The notes under the pieces are model-generated. The model was not told the origin of the DNA. It was given only the letters and a program-made list of their open reading frames with translations, and made no database searches. Both the position numbers and the translations under genes were made by a program. A stretch of DNA of 64,000 nt from Candidatus Riflebacteria bacterium HGW-Riflebacteria-1 (lineage in GTDB: Bacteria > Muiribacteriota > Ozemobacteria > Ozemobacterales > Ozemobacteraceae). The first letter of the stretch is position 1. Every line of letters starts with the position of its first letter. Of the stretch, positions 27,447-36,407 are shown piece after piece. The stretch is from positions 408,735 through 472,734 of the forward strand of contig PGYB01000001.1 in assembly GCA_002839445.1 (NCBI GenBank), written 5' to 3'.

Positions 27447-27471
27447 CGGGGCTGCCCTCTGGGCAGCCCCG
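27447..27471 (+). terminator. Perfect hairpin after the aminopeptidase gene
   Basis: An 11-bp perfect stem (CGGGGCTGCCC / GGGCAGCCCCG) around a three-base loop starts seven bases after the stop codon. No T run follows on either strand, so it may act as an mRNA-end stabiliser or a T-less terminator ahead of holA. Confidence 0.5.
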
Positions 27472-27496
27472 ACAAATAAACCTTCAGGATACAAAA

Positions 27497-28627
27497 TTGG
27501 ATCTGACAACCTTTGAGAAACTGCTCAAAACAGGCAAGGTCAGCAACCCGGTATTGGTCTTTGCCGGCCCAGAAGATTTTCTCAAAGAAAAAGCATTTGC
27601 CGACATGGTGCAAAAACTGGTGCCTGAGGTTGATCGTCAGGACAACACAGTCAGAACTGGCAGCACCGCAAAAGAGCTGCCTGGCGTAGTTCAACAAATT
27701 TTCAGTTTTACTTTTAATTCCAGCCCACGACTGTTTCTTTTTCAAGAGATAGATTCAGCGCCAGCAAAGCAGCGCAAAGATTTTCTCGAAAAGCTGTCAA
27801 ATGGCGGCATACCAGCAGACACTTACATAATTTTCAATGTAACAGATGCAAAAATTGCCGGCGAAATTACTGCCAAATTCAAGCAGCAATCTGATCGCAT
27901 CGATTTCTGGGCGCCTTTTGCCAATCAGCTCGGCGCCTGGATCAGGAACCAGACTTCTGAGCAAGGTGCCGAAATGAGCAGCGAGGCCGCCGATCAGCTG
28001 ATAGAGCTCGTGGGCAGCGACCTGGCCATGCTGCATCAGGAACTGAGCAAACTGGCTGTGAGCTCGCGCGGAAAGAAGATCGGCCTTGCCGAAGTAAAGG
28101 CTGGCGTTGCTTATCTGCGCCAGAACAATGTCTTTGATTTTCTCGAAGCTTTTGGCCAGCGCAACCCGACCAAGGCTCTGCGCTGCCTGGAAACAATGTT
28201 AAACAGCGGCGAGGCGGCCCAGAAAATCTGGTTCATGCTTTGCAGGCAACTTCGCGATTTCAGACTGCTGCACGCGCTAATGCGCGACCGCCCAGACTTG
28301 TTTGAGCCAGTGTTTGCATTGTTGCGGCGTTACAGTCTGCTGGCCGGCAAATCTGATTTCAAATCCAACCAGGAAAAGAAAAACCTGCTCTCTGAAATTC
28401 AACAGCTCGCTGATTCTATGCCTGAGACATTGGCAAAAGCCGCCGCTCTGCGCCAGCCAGGAAAATTACGCAATCTCTATCTGGCATTGAATTTTAGTTA
28501 CGCCGAGCTGACTGCGGTAGCCAGAGAGATTATCGACAACGATCTGGCCTTTAAATCGGGCATAGCTGATGCGGGCGCTTCGTTGCAGAGGTTTACCGCC
28601 AGCTTTCTGACCGGTAAAACGAACTGA
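27497..28627 (+). CDS. holA: DNA polymerase III delta subunit
   Basis: The clamp-loader delta subunit, which opens the sliding clamp. The 376-residue sequence follows the family: PVLVFAGPEDFLKEKA near the N-terminus, LFLFQEID in the AAA-like domain without Walker motifs, QLIELVGSDLAMLHQELSKLA in the lid, and the C-terminal collar helices with IWFMLCRQLRDFRLL. Start TTG 27497 has AGGA eight bases upstream. It converges with rpsT, and a shared hairpin lies between, the same neighbours as in many bacteria. Confidence 0.88.
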   Translation: MDLTTFEKLLKTGKVSNPVLVFAGPEDFLKEKAFADMVQKLVPEVDRQDNTVRTGSTAKELPGVVQQIFSFTFNSSPRLFLFQEIDSAPAKQRKDFLEKLSNGGIPADTYIIFNVTDAKIAGEITAKFKQQSDRIDFWAPFANQLGAWIRNQTSEQGAEMSSEAADQLIELVGSDLAMLHQELSKLAVSSRGKKIGLAEVKAGVAYLRQNNVFDFLEAFGQRNPTKALRCLETMLNSGEAAQKIWFMLCRQLRDFRLLHALMRDRPDLFEPVFALLRRYSLLAGKSDFKSNQEKKNLLSEIQQLADSMPETLAKAAALRQPGKLRNLYLALNFSYAELTAVAREIIDNDLAFKSGIADAGASLQRFTASFLTGKTN

Positions 28628-28632
28628 ACGCC

Positions 28633-28668
28633 AAAAACCGGAAACGTGCCTGAGCTGCGTTTCCGGTT
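28633..28668 (-). terminator. Terminator between holA and rpsT
   Basis: An 11-bp stem (AACCGGAAACG / CGTTTCCGGTT, 28636-28668) with an 11-base loop. Read on the minus strand it runs into TTTTTGG, so it terminates rpsT; on the plus strand it may also end holA. Confidence 0.7.
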
Positions 28669-28709
28669 GATGGCTAATAAACGATCAGAGAATCAGTAAA
28701 TTAGTTTGA

Positions 28710-28979
28710 TCAAGCCTGCAGTCTGTTGACTGCCTTCATCAGACGGCTGATTTTTCTGGCAGCGGTCTTAGGATGAATGTACTTGTTAGAAGCTGCCTTG
28801 GCAAACTTCTTGATGGCGACCTTGGTAAGGTCTTTGACTTCTGCTGCCGGCTGTTTGGTTTCGGCAGCGGTGAGAGCTCTCTTGCGCAGAGTTTTAAGCT
28901 CAGATTTTACAGACACTCGAAGAGTGTGGCGGCGGACAGCCTTTCTAGCGTTTTTAGCAGCTGACTTAGTATTAGCCAT
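28710..28979 (-). CDS. rpsT: Ribosomal protein bS20
   Basis: An 89-residue, Lys/Arg/Ala-rich small-subunit protein: MANTKSAAKNARKAVRRHTL, then a helical body ending ISRLMKAVNRL. ATG 28979 has AAAGGTG about seven bases upstream; a GTG three codons earlier overlaps that site and is unlikely. It is transcribed alone toward holA. Confidence 0.97.
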   Translation of the reverse strand: MANTKSAAKNARKAVRRHTLRVSVKSELKTLRKRALTAAETKQPAAEVKDLTKVAIKKFAKAASNKYIHPKTAARKISRLMKAVNRLQA

Positions 28980-29317
28980 AAAGTTCACCTTTCATAAATA
29001 ATCAATATTGGAAATGTAATCCTAACATACTTGCACAACAATTTCAACAGTTTTGCAGAATAAAATGTACACAGCCGGCGACATCCTACTACTCATTGCT
29101 CTGTATCGGCGCCTGTAAACAGGTTCATGCATTCCTATTTCAAATCAATGTTAAGCCAGATTTCCTGATATTCTACCTTCACAGCATTAAGACAACTGAC
29201 CGGCAGACGCGAAGCCCGGAGTTGCATGGCAATTAAAATCAGCGCTTCTTGAAATAGAGAAGAGAAAAGACTATAATTCGACTGTAAAAAACCAGCAGTC
29301 TTACAGTGGAGTAACAT
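28980..29317. other. Intergenic region between divergent rpsT and signalling operon
   Basis: About 340 bases without a credible gene. It holds the rpsT leader on the left and a strong rightward promoter at 29249-29277. A short ORF of 60 codons on the minus strand shows no coding character. I see no tRNA-like or riboswitch-like structure beyond a small CCTGT-AA-ACAGG dyad. Confidence 0.6.
29249..29277 (+). promoter_or_regulatory. Promoter of the GAF signalling operon
   Basis: TTGAAA (29249-29254) and a perfect TATAAT (29272-29277) are 17 bases apart, 41 bases upstream of the TTG start at 29318. One of the best sigma-70-type matches in the window. Confidence 0.75.
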
Positions 29318-32092
29318 TTGAAAACGGCATTGTTAAATGCACTGGCCGAAGCAGAAGATTTTCCCTGTTTCAGCGAGCTTTCCGGCAACGATTTCAAGCT
29401 CCTGAACGGTTTTTCTGAATATCGCGGATTGGCGATGCGCCTCTACACAGGCGGATCTGGTCAACCATGGCGCGAGTTCAGGCTTGATAAATCTGCAGAC
29501 TACAGCATTGACGAGCTCTACCGCTTAAACGCAGACCCGCTTCCGGACACTCCAGAAGGCTTGCTGATCAAAGAAATAGACGGTGAGAAATACATTACAA
29601 TCATCAGCCCGTTCATGGTTGACAGTTCGCATTTTGCCGACCTGCTGCTGCTGCTGTCTGCAGACACCAGAATAAGCATCAAAGAGTGGCACTTCTTCGC
29701 AGACCATCTCGCAACCAGGCTATGCAGCAAGTTTCAATTTCCCCTGCACCTGATCAGAAGCCAGGTCGAAAGCTCTGACCGCCTGCTGTCATTTCTGCGC
29801 GACACCCAGAAATTGCTAAACACCAGCAGACGTGCTGATGCACTGCCGCCGGCGCCAGGATACGAAGAACGACAGGCGCAACTCTGGTTTGACGAAGACA
29901 GCCCAATGCTGACCAGCTTTCTGCTTAAACTGCAGCGGGCCTTTAATTTTCATACTGTTTTCGTATTACAGCACGCGGGACCTGATGCCTACAATCAGAT
30001 AACCGTCATGGCAGCGTGCGAAGAAGATGGCACCAGCAGCGAGATCACAGAAATGATAGAAATTGCAATGCAGCATTACAAGGTTGAAAAGCACGCTGTC
30101 ATAACAAAATCTACTGTTTCGAGTTCTATTCAGGAATTCAGCAGCAGCAACCTGTCACCGTTGGTATTTGCATGTCAGGCCGGTGGCCAGACATACGGCC
30201 ATCTTGGCTTTTTAATGTCTGACGACAATTTCAAGCGCCATATCAGCCACCGTTCAAAGCTTATGCCGACACTGGCCAACCAGCTCGGCCTCTATTTCAG
30301 CCATTTTTACCAGATGCGCAAAGAAGCCAGGCACGGCCGCATGCTGCAACAGATCAATCAGACATGCAATACGATCATTTCGTCAGTAAATATCGATGCA
30401 ATTCTGTTCAAGCTGGTCGAGAGCCTTAACTACCTTTTTGGGCAGTATTCTGGCGCAATTTTAATGTTTTCTCGCGACACCTCAGAGCTTGAACTGTCAA
30501 ATTTTCTCGGCGGCGAAAAGCCCAAAGATCTTGATATCCACAAGCTGATTCACAGCAAAGGCCCGGTAATCGACGCGATCAACGAGGGTTCGGCGTTCGA
30601 CAACCGCAATGGGCACTACCCGCTGCCTGTGCGCTATGTTTTGCCGCTTGCGACAACTCCGCAGGCAACTTCTATCAACACTGAATTTCTGCCTCTGCGC
30701 TCTCTCGGCGGCGTAGTATTGTTTGAATCAGACCTCAACAAACCCCTTGCTGAAGAAGATCTTGCAGCACTGATGCCAATTCTTCTCAACGGAATGAGCG
30801 CTGCCCTGCAGGTTGCCAGCAACTACTCAGAAAAACTCGACACCATCAACGCCCTGGAAGGTCTCATGGAAAAGCTTTCTGACAGCGACGCCCTGCTTGA
30901 TGAAATGATAATCATCATCAGGCGCCTGCTTAAGGTAAATCGCATATCTTACCTTGAAGTCGATGACAGCGGCAAATACCTCGACATTAAGCGCGGCTAC
31001 GGCTTGCCTCCCGGCATAATTGAAAACACCAGAATAACCATCGGCGAAGAAATATCGGGATATGTTGCCAAACAGGGCCGTTCATACCGCATAGACAATA
31101 TTGAGTCCGAGGGCATTTTTAAGAAACGACCATCTGAGCACTATCTCAACCGGTCACTCCTTTCTGTGCCGCTCGTTAAACAGATCGAGGGCGGCCCCAA
31201 AAGGGTTCTTGGAGTTATCAATGTTAACAACAAAACCAACGGCCTGACGTTTACGCTGCAGGACCAGCAATTGCTCGAAGCGATAGCTCATCTGGTCGTC
31301 ACAGCTCTCGAAAATGTAAGGCTCATGAAAGAACAGCATGAGAAAGACATAATCGACCGTCAGCTCAATGATGCCCGCGAAATTCAAATGTCGCTGATGC
31401 CAAAAAACTTCACAGAACTGCCCCCTTCAATAGAAATGTTTGGAACAAGCATACCTGCCCGCCAGATTGGCGGCGATTTTTTCGACATTCTCAACCTCGA
31501 AGATGGCAGAGTGTTAGCGGTTCTTGGCGATGTTTCCGGGAAAGGCATGCCAGCAGCAATCCTTATGGCAGTAACCAGAATGATCATCAGGTCAGTAGTC
31601 CAGGAATGCTCTGACCCGGTCGGCATACTCGAAAAAGTAAACAAAAAGGTTTCCCCCGAGCTCGACTCATATCACTTTGTAACTTTGCAGCTGGTGGCTA
31701 TAGACCCTGAAAACGGAAACTGCGAAATGTCTTCGGCAGGACATGGTCCTCTGATGGTAAACATTTCTGGAAAAATACAGCTGGTAGAAACCAGAAGCGG
31801 CCCCCCGCTCGGTTTGCCGGCGCCGATGAGCTACGACAAAAACCCGTTTAAAATGTCGGCCGGCGACGTTCTGGTCATGTACACAGACGGGCTTTCTGAA
31901 CAAAAAAACCCTGAGCGTGAGATGTTTGGAACCGAGCGAATCGAAATACTGCTGCATCAAAATGCCGACAAGAGCGCCGAAGAGCTCACCGAAGCTCTCA
32001 ATGCCGCTGCAGTGGATTGGCGGGGCGTTGCTGAAGTTCATGACGACCTGACCGTGCTTACTCTCAAATATAAAGGACAAGCTGCTGCATGA
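29318..32092 (+). CDS. GAF-domain PP2C/SpoIIE-type serine phosphatase
   Basis: A 924-residue cytosolic regulator. Residues about 195-330, 345-500 and 515-650 look like GAF sensor domains; the third is clearest (SYLEVDDSGKYLDIKRGYG, LLSVPLVKQ, LGVINVNNK). A coiled-coil linker (KEQHEKDIIDRQLNDAREIQ) leads to a RsbU/SpoIIE phosphatase with metal-binding Asp residues in GGDFFDI, GDVSGKGMPAA, YTDGLSEQ and DDLTVLTL. Such enzymes dephosphorylate anti-sigma-antagonists in partner switching; no such partner is seen nearby. The start is TTG with GGAG upstream. Its stop overlaps the diguanylate cyclase start as ATGA, linking it to c-di-GMP control. Confidence 0.88.
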   Translation: MKTALLNALAEAEDFPCFSELSGNDFKLLNGFSEYRGLAMRLYTGGSGQPWREFRLDKSADYSIDELYRLNADPLPDTPEGLLIKEIDGEKYITIISPFMVDSSHFADLLLLLSADTRISIKEWHFFADHLATRLCSKFQFPLHLIRSQVESSDRLLSFLRDTQKLLNTSRRADALPPAPGYEERQAQLWFDEDSPMLTSFLLKLQRAFNFHTVFVLQHAGPDAYNQITVMAACEEDGTSSEITEMIEIAMQHYKVEKHAVITKSTVSSSIQEFSSSNLSPLVFACQAGGQTYGHLGFLMSDDNFKRHISHRSKLMPTLANQLGLYFSHFYQMRKEARHGRMLQQINQTCNTIISSVNIDAILFKLVESLNYLFGQYSGAILMFSRDTSELELSNFLGGEKPKDLDIHKLIHSKGPVIDAINEGSAFDNRNGHYPLPVRYVLPLATTPQATSINTEFLPLRSLGGVVLFESDLNKPLAEEDLAALMPILLNGMSAALQVASNYSEKLDTINALEGLMEKLSDSDALLDEMIIIIRRLLKVNRISYLEVDDSGKYLDIKRGYGLPPGIIENTRITIGEEISGYVAKQGRSYRIDNIESEGIFKKRPSEHYLNRSLLSVPLVKQIEGGPKRVLGVINVNNKTNGLTFTLQDQQLLEAIAHLVVTALENVRLMKEQHEKDIIDRQLNDAREIQMSLMPKNFTELPPSIEMFGTSIPARQIGGDFFDILNLEDGRVLAVLGDVSGKGMPAAILMAVTRMIIRSVVQECSDPVGILEKVNKKVSPELDSYHFVTLQLVAIDPENGNCEMSSAGHGPLMVNISGKIQLVETRSGPPLGLPAPMSYDKNPFKMSAGDVLVMYTDGLSEQKNPEREMFGTERIEILLHQNADKSAEELTEALNAAAVDWRGVAEVHDDLTVLTLKYKGQAAA

Positions 32093-34209
32093 ACGGGCAT
32101 AAACTTGATACAATTCTGGATTTTCATGCCAGACTGGCAGAAAAAGCCGCTGAAACTACCGATCTTCACAAACTGGTCGAATCGCTGATCAGCGAGACCG
32201 TAGAGTATATGAACGCCTCCTCGGGCTCGATAATGGTATACGACCGCCAGACTGAAAGCCTTAAGCTGTATGTATCTTCGCAGCATCCGGCATTAAAAGG
32301 TCAGAAGAACGGAATGATTACAGAAATTCCGGTTAAGGAAGGGATCGCCGGCAAAGTTTTTGCAAGCGGAGTTCCCATGGTTGTAGAAAGCACCAGACAG
32401 ACTGATATTAAAGCAAAACTTCGCCGAAAAGATGATTCTGGCTCATTTTTGTCAATCCCGCTGAAAATAAACCAAAAACTGATTGGCGTAATGAACATTA
32501 ACCGGCCTGGAACGCAGCCTGGTTTTACCCACGATGATCTGAACCGCCTCAGATCAGTCGACACCATGATCGCAAGCCTCATCGAGAAAGAGAGTCTGCT
32601 TGTCGTTCTCGAAGAAAACCGCCGCGAAATTGCCGGACTTTATGAGATGGCAAGCATTCTTACCGAAGCCAACGACTTTACCGGGCGACTGGCCGAGTTT
32701 CTCAAAAAGCTGTCAGGGCAGCTCGGACTCGAAAGGCTCGCGATACTGCATATTGCCAAAAACCCTGGCACGCCAGGCGCTATTGAACAGGACATCAACT
32801 TCACTATTCTGGCTGCGCACAATCTCAAACCATCTCTGCTGCAGCAAATGTTCAGATCAGTCTCTTCCCACATGCAGATACAGCTTTCCCAGGTATCAGA
32901 CCTTTATGCCTCAGAACGTGAAGCACATCGCCCACCAACCCTATCATTCGAAGAAAAGGACGGTAGCAGTCGTGAGCTCTTTTGCATTCCGCTGCTGGTT
33001 GAAGGGCAACCCTCACACATGTTGCTGGTAAGCCGAAGGTATGTCGATGAAGACGCGCGCCAGGCAAGCAAGCATTACCGGTTTCTCTACCTGGTTTCTC
33101 ATAATTTAAGCATGGCTATCGAGCGCGAAAACATGATCAGACAGATAAGCGAGGAACAGGATCTGCTGTACAAAAGCAATCAGCGCAATGTGTTCTTTCT
33201 CGAGATCAGCAAAGATTTGACTTCAACACTAGACCCTTACATCATTCTGCAGAAGGCATTCAGTAACTTCAACAATGTCATTGGTTTCTCAACCATCGCC
33301 ATTCTGCTCTTTGACGATATCGACAACAACTACCGGCTGATTGTGCAGCCAGATGAACCTGTTTCAATACGCTATCAGAAAAAGCTAAGCGAGCAGATAT
33401 TCAATCTTTTCAGCGATTTTCCGTCCGACCCTCCGCTCAGCAAGGAGAATTTCTGCAAACCGGTTTTCTTCAAACCGCAGAAGCATTACGGCATACCAGC
33501 CGCAGATTACAAACATACGCTGCACCTGCCGGTCGTAATTGGCGACAAAGTGCGCGGACTGATTCATCTTACCCGCAGCACCAACATACCATTCAGCAAC
33601 GATGATCTCGACAGCACTTCGCAATTTACCGGAATCTTCATAACCAGTATCAAAAACGCGCTGATTCACAAACGCACCGAGAAGCTGGCGTTTACTGACC
33701 AGCTTACTGAACTGTTCAATCATCGCTACTTTCAGGAAACTCTCAACCATGAATTCACCCGCGCAAAACGTTACGCCAAGCCATTATCTTTGATGTTTAT
33801 AGATATCGACTTTTTTAAGAAATTCAATGACACATACGGACATCTTGTTGGTGATAAGGTTTTACGCCATGTTGCAGCTGTTTTTAAGAGTTCTGTCCGC
33901 GAACAGATCGATACGGTTGCACGTTACGGTGGCGAAGAGTTTGCAGTGGTTCTACCTGAAACTTCGCTTGAAGGTGCCAGCAGATTCGCTGAACGTATTC
34001 GCGCGGCAGTTGAAGCTTCCCACATAATCGACGATAATAGAGAACTGTCAGTAACTCTTTCTATTGGCGTCGCCTGCACCACTGTTACCAATTGCGAAAA
34101 GCCGGCTGATCTGATAGAGGCATCTGACATCGCTCTTTACAGGGCTAAAGAGACTGGTCGCAACCGGGTAAAAACTTACAAAGAAAGCACATTGAAGAAT
34201 GCCAAATAA
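32089..34209 (+). CDS. GAF-domain diguanylate cyclase
   Basis: A 706-residue c-di-GMP synthase. Residues 1-170 are a GAF domain (SSGSIMVYDRQTESLKLYVS, LSIPLKINQKLIGVMNINR). Residues about 190-345 and 370-530 are two more GAF-like regions, and the GGDEF domain is at about 540-700. The catalytic motif is GGEEF beginning at residue 614, with FIDIDFFKKFNDTYGH upstream, so activity is expected. The position of the inhibitory RxxD site reads EQID, so product inhibition through the I-site is probably absent. It overlaps the phosphatase gene by four bases and the HD-GYP gene by 11. Confidence 0.9.
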   Translation: MNGHKLDTILDFHARLAEKAAETTDLHKLVESLISETVEYMNASSGSIMVYDRQTESLKLYVSSQHPALKGQKNGMITEIPVKEGIAGKVFASGVPMVVESTRQTDIKAKLRRKDDSGSFLSIPLKINQKLIGVMNINRPGTQPGFTHDDLNRLRSVDTMIASLIEKESLLVVLEENRREIAGLYEMASILTEANDFTGRLAEFLKKLSGQLGLERLAILHIAKNPGTPGAIEQDINFTILAAHNLKPSLLQQMFRSVSSHMQIQLSQVSDLYASEREAHRPPTLSFEEKDGSSRELFCIPLLVEGQPSHMLLVSRRYVDEDARQASKHYRFLYLVSHNLSMAIERENMIRQISEEQDLLYKSNQRNVFFLEISKDLTSTLDPYIILQKAFSNFNNVIGFSTIAILLFDDIDNNYRLIVQPDEPVSIRYQKKLSEQIFNLFSDFPSDPPLSKENFCKPVFFKPQKHYGIPAADYKHTLHLPVVIGDKVRGLIHLTRSTNIPFSNDDLDSTSQFTGIFITSIKNALIHKRTEKLAFTDQLTELFNHRYFQETLNHEFTRAKRYAKPLSLMFIDIDFFKKFNDTYGHLVGDKVLRHVAAVFKSSVREQIDTVARYGGEEFAVVLPETSLEGASRFAERIRAAVEASHIIDDNRELSVTLSIGVACTTVTNCEKPADLIEASDIALYRAKETGRNRVKTYKESTLKNAK

Positions 34210-36394
34210 AAAAGACAGACCAGCAAATTCAACCGAGCTCACTTTCGAGCGTCTTTCGCGACTTTCTGACCTGTCTATGGCGCTTTCGTCTGGTATCGAC
34301 CTGAATGAGCTGCTCAAAAACATGGCCAGATCAGTAAGAGATTCAATTAAAGCTGATGAAGCCTACTTTATGCTGCTCGACCGTGAAACTTTCGAGCTGT
34401 GCTTCATGGCCTTCAGCGGTTCCAAACGCCGAAGACCAAATCTGATCAGGTGTCTCGACCGACGCACAATAATGAATTCAGAAGAAGAATTTGGGTTTGC
34501 ACCCTGCTCTACCGATCAGATAAATGACGAAGAAGTGCTGGGTGGTGAAGCAATGCTTTTGCGCAACGCGTTTTCCTGCCGGCAAAGACTTTTGTATACC
34601 GGCGAAATGCACGATCCGCTGTTTAAAGATGCTCCATTCAAGTCAGCAATGATTATTCCCCTGACCACCAACACGCAGTGCGTAGGCCTCATGGTAGTAG
34701 GTAACATTACCAGAACAACGGCTTTTAATGTTAACGATCTTGAAGAGGCCACTGTTTTTGCGAATCTTGCCGCAATGAAAATCGAGCACAGCGGACTGCT
34801 TCAGGAACGTGAAAACAGAATTCGCGAGATGGAGAAACTCAACGTTCTCGCCAAGCGTTTTTCTTCGGTGCAAACGCTTGAAGGGCTGATCGGGCTGTCG
34901 TTTGAATACCTGGCACAGCTGATCGGCCACGATCTCGGCATTGTCTGCCTGTTCAAAGACGATGAAGAAACGCGCTATTTTGTCTCACGCCTGCCACTGG
35001 CACCGGCAAGCCTCGACAGCCTGACCGGGCACATCGACGACATCAGCCTCAAAATCAGAGGAAAGGCAGTGAGAATCACTCGCTGTCAGCAGCTGTTTCT
35101 GCCGGGCCAGAACGCGATGAGTATGGATAAAGTGTTCAGGCGAAAAATACAATCTTTCATGACAGTGCCCCTGACGGTACAGGGAAAAAACATTGGGCTG
35201 ATCAATCTTTCTGCAACCAGACAGAAAGCCTTTAACCGCGAGCATCTGCGCACATTCACAACGTTGTCAAATCTGCTGTCGACCGCTATCGAAAACGTTA
35301 AAATCAGACTGTATCTCGAACGCCGTATCGATGAGATTTCGGTACTGTTTGAAATTTCACAGTCAATCACCTCAACTCTGGTTCTCGATGAGGTTCTCGA
35401 CTCGATCGTCAACTTCTCGATGGAAATGATGAATGCCTTGCGCTGCGAACTCCGCCTGCTCGACACAAGCGGCGAACTGCTTGAAGTCAGGGCATCACGC
35501 GGCCTGTCAAAATCTTTCCTGTCATCTACTGCAATAAAGACTGGAGAAGGAATTATCGGAAGCTGTTTTTCACAGCGTCTGCCGATCTCTGTCGTCGATG
35601 CCCGCAAAGATCCGCGAACAAAATATACAAATCTGATCAAGCGCGAAAAACTCGCTGGACTGCTCGCAGTGCCAATAATGCAGCGTGGCCGCCCGATCGG
35701 GGTCATCACTGTTTACACCAGCAAACCGCGTGACTTCTCGCAGGACGAGATCGATCTGCTGTCAACGTTTGCTTCACAGGCAAGTATCGCTATCGAAAAC
35801 GCCCAGCTTTATGCAGAAATGAAGCGCCAGTATCTGTCAATGGTCATGGCGCTGGCGGCGGCGATAGAAGCGAAAGATTCATATACACACGGACACAGCA
35901 CCAAGGTGATGGAATACGCCGTTAAAATCGGCATTGAACTGGGCTTGTCAGAAGATGAGATCGAGACGGTTCGTTACGCAGGGCTGCTGCATGACATAGG
36001 CAAAATCGGCATTAAAGACGTCATTTTGACCAAGCAGGAACGCCTGACACTCGAAGAAGTTGAAGAGCTGCATCGACACCCTGAATACGGGGCCAGCATC
36101 ATGGAGCGCGTCGAAATACTCAAGGAAATCGCGCCACTCACGCTATATCACCATGAGCGCTACGATGGCGCGGGATACCCGCTGGGCCTCAAGGGCGAGC
36201 AGATCCCGCTTGGCGCCAGAATTCTAGCTGTTGCCGACACATACGACGCTATGATCGCCGATCGCCCATATCGGAAGGCTTTTCCGTTCGATTATGTCAA
36301 ACAGGAAATGAAAAAAGCTGCTGGCAACCAGCTCGATCCTGAGATCGTCAAGATATTCTTCGAAATACTCAAGCGCGAAGGCGTTGATAAATAG
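34199..36394 (+). CDS. GAF-domain HD-GYP phosphodiesterase
   Basis: A 731-residue protein with about three GAF-like domains (residues 15-190, 215-365, 385-535) followed by an HD-GYP domain. The HD pair is at about residues 598-599 in LLHDIGKIGIKD, and the GYP part is HHERYDGAGYPLGLKG. Other metal ligands lie in HGHSTKV and VADTYDAMIADRPYR. HD-GYP proteins hydrolyse c-di-GMP to pGpG or GMP. With the preceding gene it forms a make-and-break pair under related sensors. It overlaps the cyclase by 11 bases, so the two are probably produced in fixed ratio. Confidence 0.9.
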   Translation: MPNKKDRPANSTELTFERLSRLSDLSMALSSGIDLNELLKNMARSVRDSIKADEAYFMLLDRETFELCFMAFSGSKRRRPNLIRCLDRRTIMNSEEEFGFAPCSTDQINDEEVLGGEAMLLRNAFSCRQRLLYTGEMHDPLFKDAPFKSAMIIPLTTNTQCVGLMVVGNITRTTAFNVNDLEEATVFANLAAMKIEHSGLLQERENRIREMEKLNVLAKRFSSVQTLEGLIGLSFEYLAQLIGHDLGIVCLFKDDEETRYFVSRLPLAPASLDSLTGHIDDISLKIRGKAVRITRCQQLFLPGQNAMSMDKVFRRKIQSFMTVPLTVQGKNIGLINLSATRQKAFNREHLRTFTTLSNLLSTAIENVKIRLYLERRIDEISVLFEISQSITSTLVLDEVLDSIVNFSMEMMNALRCELRLLDTSGELLEVRASRGLSKSFLSSTAIKTGEGIIGSCFSQRLPISVVDARKDPRTKYTNLIKREKLAGLLAVPIMQRGRPIGVITVYTSKPRDFSQDEIDLLSTFASQASIAIENAQLYAEMKRQYLSMVMALAAAIEAKDSYTHGHSTKVMEYAVKIGIELGLSEDEIETVRYAGLLHDIGKIGIKDVILTKQERLTLEEVEELHRHPEYGASIMERVEILKEIAPLTLYHHERYDGAGYPLGLKGEQIPLGARILAVADTYDAMIADRPYRKAFPFDYVKQEMKKAAGNQLDPEIVKIFFEILKREGVDK

Positions 36395-36407
36395 GCGACA
36401 GGCCAAT

